NCBI RefSeq assembly: GCF_012927345.1
Contig: NZ_JABBGJ010000020.1
Coordinates: 62,001 to 126,000 of the forward strand
Direction: 5' to 3'
Source of the DNA: Paraburkholderia polaris
Lineage (GTDB): Bacteria; Pseudomonadota; Gammaproteobacteria; Burkholderiales; Burkholderiaceae
Length of the DNA: 64,000 nt
Shown: positions 58,873-64,000 of the stretch, in pieces
How positions within the stretch are numbered: the first letter of the stretch is position 1
Layout of the letters: the number at the start of each line of letters is the position of its first letter
Notes under the pieces: model-generated
Seen by the model: the letters and a program-made list of their open reading frames with translations, nothing else
Told to the model about the DNA's origin: nothing
Databases searched by the model: none
Made by a program: the position numbers and the translations under genes

Positions 58873-60225
58873 CTAGGACCTCGCCACCTTCGCTCGTCCT
58901 GCCTCGCCGGGATTCGGACGGCTGCACGATGCCTCGAGCGACGTGTCGTGATGCAGCAGAAGCACGGCCGCCACCCCGACGAGTCCCGCACCTGACAAAC
59001 AAAGCAGGCCGGCGCCGAAGCCACCGGTGCTGTCCTTGATCCAGCCCATCGCGTAAGGCCCGAAGAATCCCGCCAGATTGCCGAGGGAATTGACGGCGGC
59101 GATGCCGCCCGCCGCCGCCGCGCCCGACAGGAACGCGGCCGGCAAGGTCCAGATCACCGGCAGGCAGCCGAAGATGCCGAAGCCGGCAATCGACAGCGCG
59201 ATCATCTTCCCCACCGGATTGTCGAGCCCAGCCGCCGCCGCGATGCCGCCGGCCGCGACCAGCAATGCGATCGCCACGTGCCATTTGCGTTCGAGCTTGC
59301 GGTCTGAATGGCGGCCCCAAAAGATCATGCTGATCACGCCGACGATGTAAGGCAACGACGTCACGAAACCGGTCTGCAGGTTGGTGAGACCGAAGGACTT
59401 GACGATCTGCGGCAGAAAGAAACTCAGGCCATAGTTGGTTGCGTTCGCACCGAAATAGATGAGCGCGACGGCGAGCACGCGCGGATTGAACAGCGCTTCC
59501 TTCACGCTGAAGATATGCACGGCCTCGCGATGCTCGCGTTCCTGAGCCTGACGGGCGACTAGCCAGTCGCGTTCGTCATCGGCAAGCCAGGTGGCGTCCG
59601 CCGGTTTGTCGGTCAGATAGAACAGCACGGCGAACGCGAGCAGCAGCGCGGGCAGCGCCTCGATCAGATAGACCCACTGCCAGCCGGCCAGCCCGCCGTG
59701 TCCGTCCATTGACAGGAGGGCGCCGGAAATCGGGCCGCCGATCACCGTGGACAGCGGAATGGCCGCCATGAAATAGCCGACCACACGGGCGCGATAGGCG
59801 GCGGGAAACCACAGCGTCAGCAGGAAGATGATGCCGGGGAAGAAACCCGCTTCGGCCACGCCCAGCAGGATGCGCAAGCCGTAAAACACGTGCGCGGGCG
59901 AGAAGCCGGTGAAGCGGGCGATGTCCGGAATGTAGGCCATCGCGCCGGCGAGGATCCCCCATGTGAACATGATCCGGGCAATCCAGCGTCGCGCGCCGAA
60001 TTTTTCGAGCAGAAGATTGGACGGGACTTCGAAGAAAAAATACGCAATGAAGAAGATGCCTGCACCGAAGCCGAATGCGCTGGCGGACAGGCCAAGCGCC
60101 TTGTTCATCTGCAGTGCAGCAAAGCCGACGTTGACCCGGTCGAGATAGGCAATGAAATAACAGACGATCAGGAACGGCACGAGCCGAACCGTCACGCGCG
60201 TTATGGTGCGTGCTTCGATATCCAT
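58873..60225 (-). CDS. MFS transporter, anion:cation symporter (ACS) family
   Basis: A 450-residue carrier with twelve membrane segments, of the phthalate/tartrate/4-hydroxyphenylacetate permease type. Signature blocks: IVCYFIAYLDRVNVGFAALQ in segment one, FFEVPSNLLLEKFGARRWIA as loop 2, and LGVAEAGFFPGIIFLLTLWF. GGAGGAGACG sits before the ATG at 60225. A porin gene lies 263 bp upstream on the same strand, so the pair may be co-expressed for uptake of an organic acid. No enzyme gene accompanies it. The 176 bp after the PBP gene hold only GC-rich inverted repeats. Confidence 0.9.
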   Translation of the reverse strand: MDIEARTITRVTVRLVPFLIVCYFIAYLDRVNVGFAALQMNKALGLSASAFGFGAGIFFIAYFFFEVPSNLLLEKFGARRWIARIMFTWGILAGAMAYIPDIARFTGFSPAHVFYGLRILLGVAEAGFFPGIIFLLTLWFPAAYRARVVGYFMAAIPLSTVIGGPISGALLSMDGHGGLAGWQWVYLIEALPALLLAFAVLFYLTDKPADATWLADDERDWLVARQAQEREHREAVHIFSVKEALFNPRVLAVALIYFGANATNYGLSFFLPQIVKSFGLTNLQTGFVTSLPYIVGVISMIFWGRHSDRKLERKWHVAIALLVAAGGIAAAAGLDNPVGKMIALSIAGFGIFGCLPVIWTLPAAFLSGAAAAGGIAAVNSLGNLAGFFGPYAMGWIKDSTGGFGAGLLCLSGAGLVGVAAVLLLHHDTSLEASCSRPNPGEAGRAKVARS

Positions 60226-60488
60226 CGACGTCTCCTCCGGTTCAGCGTCCGGTTAGTTGATTGATGTGGTTACAGACTAGTCGGTGGAGGGCGAATCTGA
60301 AAGTGTTTTGCCATGGCTGGGCCGCCATTCTCATGCTGGCAGAATTAACTCGAACACGCGGCGCCAGCGCGAGGGCGCGTTCATCGCAAAGCGCATCGTC
60401 ACGGCGATAGCAATGGTTCGCGCGGGATTCTTCGGGAGCGCCCGCCGCCAGGCGAGGCTCCCGCGCCACCCGGCGGCAGCGGTTCGCC

Positions 60489-61607
60489 TTAGAACCGATG
60501 CGTCATACCCACCGTCGCAAGAATCTGCTTGGTTCCGGGCGCGGTCACGGTCACGCCCGGCCAGCTCACCGTGGCTGTGCCGTTGTTCTTCATGTAACCC
60601 GCCCGCATGTACAGACTCGTACGTTGGGATATCAAATGGTCTACGCCCAGTTCGAGGCCCGGCGTATTGTCATGCGCGCCGCGCACGTTGCGCTGAACGC
60701 CGGCAATCGCGATTACGTCGGCCGGGGTGGCCTGGATCGTCGCGCCCAACTCCGCAATGCTCAGTGAATGCCCGGTGCCCAGATGCGCGGCCAGCGAGCC
60801 TGCCGCCGGATCCTGCGCGCGGTTGTACGAATAGTTGAACTGGAAGTTCACGATGCCGATCCGGTAAGCGAGGGCGCCGATAAAGTGCTCGGTGCCCAGC
60901 AAGCTCAGCGAAGCGGGCAGGCCGGCAATCGTTTCCTGTCCCGGATGCTGGTTCACGTACGCAAGACCCGCGTAGAAACCGTAGCCCGAGTAAGTGGCCG
61001 CGACGTTCAGCATGTTGCCCGTCGTGGCCGGCACGGGCTGGCTCACCGTGGCGGCGAACGCATACATGCCGTAGAACTTCAGGCCTTTCAAATCCGGCGA
61101 TGCATACATGATCGAATTGCTGGCGCGGCCGGAATCGTACTGCGTCGACAGCGTGTTCCGATCAACTGCGAGGACGGTGGCCGAAAATGGCGACAGCACT
61201 TCGTTCGCGCGAAACGGATCGGACGGATAGATCACCCGGAAGCTCGGATCGTACTGGCGTCCCATGGTCAATGAACCGTATTGGGCGTCGCTCAGACCGA
61301 CCCATGCCTGACGATAGAAGAGCGCCGAGGTGTCGGCGAACAATCCGCCGTTGTTCACGTTAAAGCCCGTTTCGACGTTGAACTGCGCCTTCAGGCCGCC
61401 GCCCAGGTCTTCGGTGCCCTTCAGGCCAAACAGGGAGCCGGTCGAGCCGCCACTCTTTTCGGCATACGAATGGACGCCGCCGTTGTCCAGATACTGGATG
61501 TTCGCATCGACGACGCCGTACAAGGTCACGCTCGACTCGGCGGCCGCGGCGCCACCGGCGGCAAGAATCAGCGTGGCTCCGCAAACGCCATGATTGATAA
61601 AACGCAT
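60489..61607 (-). CDS. Outer-membrane porin, Burkholderia OmpC-like
   Basis: A 372-residue porin, the third in the window. Signal peptide MRFINHGVCGATLILAAGGA ends at AAAE-S. The mature protein begins SSVTLYGVVDANIQYLDNGG, with LFGLKGTEDLGGGLKAQFNV, RQAYVGL-like RQAWVGLSDAQYGSLTMGRQ, and a terminal ILATVGMTHRF ending in Phe. A TTGACT hexamer on the minus strand (61741-61736), 17 bp from TTCGAT, is a possible promoter. It lies upstream of the ACS-family transporter. Confidence 0.92.
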   Translation of the reverse strand: MRFINHGVCGATLILAAGGAAAAESSVTLYGVVDANIQYLDNGGVHSYAEKSGGSTGSLFGLKGTEDLGGGLKAQFNVETGFNVNNGGLFADTSALFYRQAWVGLSDAQYGSLTMGRQYDPSFRVIYPSDPFRANEVLSPFSATVLAVDRNTLSTQYDSGRASNSIMYASPDLKGLKFYGMYAFAATVSQPVPATTGNMLNVAATYSGYGFYAGLAYVNQHPGQETIAGLPASLSLLGTEHFIGALAYRIGIVNFQFNYSYNRAQDPAAGSLAAHLGTGHSLSIAELGATIQATPADVIAIAGVQRNVRGAHDNTPGLELGVDHLISQRTSLYMRAGYMKNNGTATVSWPGVTVTAPGTKQILATVGMTHRF

Positions 61608-62005
61608 GCATGTCTCCTCTTTTTATATCCGCCTGTTGCGGACTTGATTGCACAGCCTTGCTGCGGGGCGAGTGCGGGCGGGGTTCATCGACCCCGTCCG
61701 GTCGCGGCAAAAATCGAATGGCCGTGCTAATTTCAAGTCAACTGGCGGGATAAAGCTAGTGCATTGTTTTTATGAGAAGAATGCAGACATTGCATGGTAG
61801 AGAAAGGCCGTGGAAACCTGCCTCAACCCGACGGGATCACGCTGTGCGTCCATCACGCCGCGGACTTGCGAAGTCCCGCCCAGGCACGGCCCGCCGCCGA
61901 TTATTCGTTCGTATGCAACAGTGTTTTCAGATGACGAGGCTGATCTGGCGCGCCTGATTGCGCATAATTTCGAGATTAGTAAAACGGTTAAAAATGTAGG
62001 TGAAT
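61608..62005. other. Gap between porin and lipoprotein, no clear gene
   Basis: About 400 bp with no gene I can support. Frames are open on both strands (61770-62144 minus, 61810 onward plus), but neither has a family signature or ribosome binding site, and both run into the lipoprotein gene. A plus-strand stretch around 61905-61980 reads as a plausible helix (DDEADLARLIAHNFEIS) and could be a gene remnant. Confidence 0.4.
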
Positions 62006-62377
62006 ATGTCCAACCATGTTTCAGATCAGATGCTCGATCAGGAGCGGGCATCCGTAGCGCAGCAGCGCCGAAGCCCACTGGTCGGCCGGGCGCGTGCGCT
62101 CGTCGCGGCGATGGCCGCGTGCGCGAGCCTGGTGGGATGCGCATCGGCGACCGACGTTGTCGCCACCGACAAACCCGGCACTTACACGGTAGCGGCGAGC
62201 GCGACCGGCGGCCGGCTGGCCTGGGCTCGCGCGCACGAACACGCAGTCAGCGAGGCGCGCGACTACTGCGAGCGGCGCGGCATGCAGAGCAGTGTCACGA
62301 CGGAAACGGTGAGCGGCGTGCAGACGATGACCGCGCATGCATCGGAAGTGAGTTTCGAATGTCATCCGACGTTCTAG
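62006..62377 (+). CDS. Putative small lipoprotein
   Basis: A 123-residue protein. A hydrophobic stretch at about residues 30 to 45 (ARALVAAMAACASLVGCASA) contains a lipobox, L-V-G-C, so the mature protein would start at that Cys and be anchored by lipid. The unusually long N-terminal region before it (MSNHVSDQMLDQERASVAQQ) suggests the true start may be further in. The mature part has YTVAASATGGRLAWARAHEH, then ARDYCERRGMQ and FECHPTF with two cysteines. I do not recognise a family. AGGTGA lies five bases before ATG 62006. Confidence 0.6.
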   Translation: MSNHVSDQMLDQERASVAQQRRSPLVGRARALVAAMAACASLVGCASATDVVATDKPGTYTVAASATGGRLAWARAHEHAVSEARDYCERRGMQSSVTTETVSGVQTMTAHASEVSFECHPTF

Positions 62378-62512
62378 AGGGACGGGGAAACTAACCACCG
62401 AAGCCGTGTCGTCGATCAGAGTGAACCATGCTCATGGCTGCCTTGACGGCGAAGCCACCGCGGGCAGTCCACGCGGGAAGCGCATGAACCACCTGCATCT
62501 GACGTTACGTGC

Positions 62513-62944
62513 TCACTGCTTGTCGAACGTGACCAGGTTCTTATCTTTCGTGTCCGCCACAAAAATGGCCAGCAGCTTCGCGGGTTCCGTATCGCTCGCG
62601 TTTTCGCTGACCCTATGATGCGCGCCGGGCTTCTCGGTCCAATATTCGCCCGCGTGAAAGACACGCGCCTCGCCGTCGTTGACACGGCTGCGGATCGCCC
62701 CCGACAGAACATAGCCGACCACAAAGGCCTGTCCGTGCCGATGCCATGGCGACTTGCCTCCGGGTGCATAGTCGACGACAAGTGCCGTCATCGTTTTGCC
62801 CGGCACGTTGGCGATCGCCTCAGTGAACGCGGGCGTAATCGTCTCCCGTGCAGCGGCAGTATCGGCAGCGAATACGGTTTGGGAGGTTCCCGCTACGGAG
62901 AGACCGGCGAGCGCTGCTGACGCGATAAGCGTACGAATTTTCAT
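62513..62944 (-). CDS. Exported cupin-domain protein
   Basis: A 143-residue protein with a signal peptide (MKIRTLIASAALAGLSVAGT, cleavage after VFA). The single cupin barrel has the metal-binding pattern SPWHRHGQAFVVGYVLSGAI and a second motif with HAGEYWTEKPGAHHRV, giving the His residues for metal. It starts just four bases after the stop of the upstream azoreductase gene, so the two form an operon; a role in handling small redox-active compounds is a guess. Confidence 0.85.
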   Translation of the reverse strand: MKIRTLIASAALAGLSVAGTSQTVFAADTAAARETITPAFTEAIANVPGKTMTALVVDYAPGGKSPWHRHGQAFVVGYVLSGAIRSRVNDGEARVFHAGEYWTEKPGAHHRVSENASDTEPAKLLAIFVADTKDKNLVTFDKQ

Positions 62945-62948
62945 GCGA

Positions 62949-63644
62949 TTACTCCTGGCTCAATGCCATGGCATCGTTGTTCAGTTCCAAAGCTGAGGCC
63001 GACGCGGGGTTAGCCGGGTTGGCCCAGTGCGCCGCCAGCGCGGCGAGTTCGGTGCGCGCGCGTTCGAGCGCTTCGATCCGCGCGGCCTGGTCTGAAAACT
63101 GCAGCGGCTGCGCGTCGACGAAAGATGGATCCGCCACGCCGAGAAATCCGAAAGCAGCCTTGAGCGCTGGCGTCAACGCATCCATCGACGCGTAGGGCGT
63201 GCCGGCGCGCAAGTCAGCACCGCGACTCGTGATGAAAATCACCTTCTGCCGCGCAAGCTGGCCTTCTATGCGCCCGTCTTCCGTGTTCACATAGGTCAGC
63301 CCGGTACGCGTGATGCTGTCGACGAACGCCTTGAACGCGGACGGCATCGACCAGTTGTACATGGGCATGGCAAAGACCAACGCGTCGGCTTCGAGGAGGC
63401 GCTTGCACAGCGCATCCGATGCCGCCAGCGTCGCTTTCATGGCGGGTGTGCGCTCGTGCAACGGTGTGTAGGTCGCGATGGCGAATGCTTCGTTCACATG
63501 CGGCGGCGTATCGACCGTGACGTCGAGGTAATCGACCTCGATATCCACACCTTCCTCACGCAGGCGCTCCAGAAAATACCGGCTTAGCGCGCGCGAGTTG
63601 GATCGCTCGCGTTTGGCGCTCGCGTCGACGTGCATGATTTTCAT
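62949..63644 (-). CDS. azoR: FMN-dependent NADH:quinone reductase / azoreductase
   Basis: A 231-residue flavodoxin-like reductase (AzoR/MdaB type) that reduces quinones and azo compounds by two-electron transfer. Blocks: IMHVDASAKRERSNSRALSR with the phosphate-binding Ser residues, ADALVFAMPMYNWSMPSAFK with the FMN-contacting MPMYNW, and VIFITSRGADLR. It is longer than E. coli AzoR (201) through an extra C-terminal helix rich in Ala. It precedes the cupin gene and follows an AhpD-like gene on the same strand, which suggests an oxidative or electrophile stress unit. Confidence 0.9.
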   Translation of the reverse strand: MKIMHVDASAKRERSNSRALSRYFLERLREEGVDIEVDYLDVTVDTPPHVNEAFAIATYTPLHERTPAMKATLAASDALCKRLLEADALVFAMPMYNWSMPSAFKAFVDSITRTGLTYVNTEDGRIEGQLARQKVIFITSRGADLRAGTPYASMDALTPALKAAFGFLGVADPSFVDAQPLQFSDQAARIEALERARTELAALAAHWANPANPASASALELNNDAMALSQE

Positions 63645-63703
63645 GGGTTCATTCCTTCAGGGTTTATGCGGAAATGGTTCGCAGGAGCACGGCTACGGTG
63701 CCC

Positions 63704-64000
63704 TCAGGACGGCATCTTGCGAAACGCGATCGCAAAGCGGTTCCACGCATTGATGGCGGAGATCAGCAGCGTCAGGTCGACCAGTTCCTCGTCGCTGAAG
63801 TGCGGGCGTACCGTTTGCCACACGGTGTCGGGTACGTGTTCTTGCGACACCAGCGTGAGCGCTTCGGTCCATTCGAGCGCGGCGCGTTCACGGTCGGTGA
63901 AGAAGGGCGTTTCACGCCACACCACGACGGTGGCCAGCCGCCGCTCGGATTCGCCGCCTTTGCGGGCGTCGGTGGTGTGCATATCGACGCAGAAAGCGCA
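63704..64000 (-). CDS. Carboxymuconolactone decarboxylase/AhpD-like protein, partial
   Basis: The 3' part of a gene that runs off the right end of the window. The six codons at the edge read CAFCVD before MHTTDARKGG, supplying the CxxC redox motif and nearby His of AhpD-like alkylhydroperoxidases. Further along are TDRERAALEWTEALTLV and FSDEELVDLTLLISAINAWN, typical of the family, ending NRFAIAFRKMPS. The ATG at 63982 is therefore an internal Met, not the start. It is upstream of azoR on the same strand. Confidence 0.85.
   Translation of the reverse strand, partial: CAFCVDMHTTDARKGGESERRLATVVVWRETPFFTDRERAALEWTEALTLVSQEHVPDTVWQTVRPHFSDEELVDLTLLISAINAWNRFAIAFRKMPS

Noticed and set aside
61770..62144. 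A 124-codon minus-strand frame beside the third porin
   Set aside because: No ribosome binding site or family signature, and its first part is antisense to the lipoprotein gene.

Overview
The window is GC-rich chromosomal DNA from a beta-proteobacterium, most probably Burkholderia or Paraburkholderia. I infer this from the gene families (three Burkholderia-type porins, FabV, a nitrate-reductase/CysJ-type fusion), the codon use and a palindromic intergenic repeat of a kind I associate with these genomes. There are no rRNA or tRNA genes, transposases, integrases or CRISPR arrays that I can see. It reads as a metabolic region: several small catabolic operons, each beside its own regulator.

Layout. 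0.1-3 kb: an acyltransferase, a 47-residue membrane peptide and galU. 3.1-10.7 kb: the glycolate operon glcDEFGB on the minus strand, with the divergent GntR regulator glcC; two near-identical palindromic operators lie between glcD and glcC. 10.9-13.2 kb: a MOSC protein and a GAF histidine kinase. 13.2-22.3 kb: assimilatory nitrate/nitrite reduction (nirB, nirD, a 1404-residue nitrate reductase fused to a diflavin reductase, and a NarK-type transporter). It is preceded by twin NtrC-like sites, a sigma-54 promoter and a long leader with tandem hairpins and an intrinsic terminator. 22.3-24.6 kb: an AbiE-type toxin-antitoxin pair with repeated operators, beside the remains of two other genes. 24.7-32 kb: a porin, then a four-gene catabolic operon (aldehyde dehydrogenase, MFS, enolase-superfamily dehydratase, GMC oxidoreductase). 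32-42.4 kb: LysR, aldehyde dehydrogenase, an MFS-like protein, copper amine oxidase, AraC regulator, amino-acid/amine permease and porin, which together look like uptake and oxidation of a primary amine. A conserved 28-bp site lies in front of both the amine oxidase and the permease. 42.5-45 kb: tam and a LysR regulator. 45-52 kb: a probable polyamine cluster (GntR, aminotransferase, glutamylpolyamine-synthetase-like enzyme, AraC, N-carbamoylputrescine amidase, acetylpolyamine amidohydrolase). 52-64 kb: GST, small exported proteins, darcynin/TetR pair, fabV, a class A penicillin-binding protein, MFS transporter, porin, lipoprotein, cupin, azoreductase and a truncated AhpD-like gene.

The most interesting signals are regulatory: the nitrate leader (candidate ANTAR-type antitermination under a nitrogen-controlled promoter), the paired AraC-type sites of the amine regulon, the glc operator pair, the AbiE operator repeats, and a strongly G/T-skewed tract that runs from a palindromic repeat into the start of an aldehyde dehydrogenase gene. 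Start codons were moved inward from the longest reading frames wherever a ribosome binding site or family length supported it. All function calls come from reading the sequence; no database search was run.
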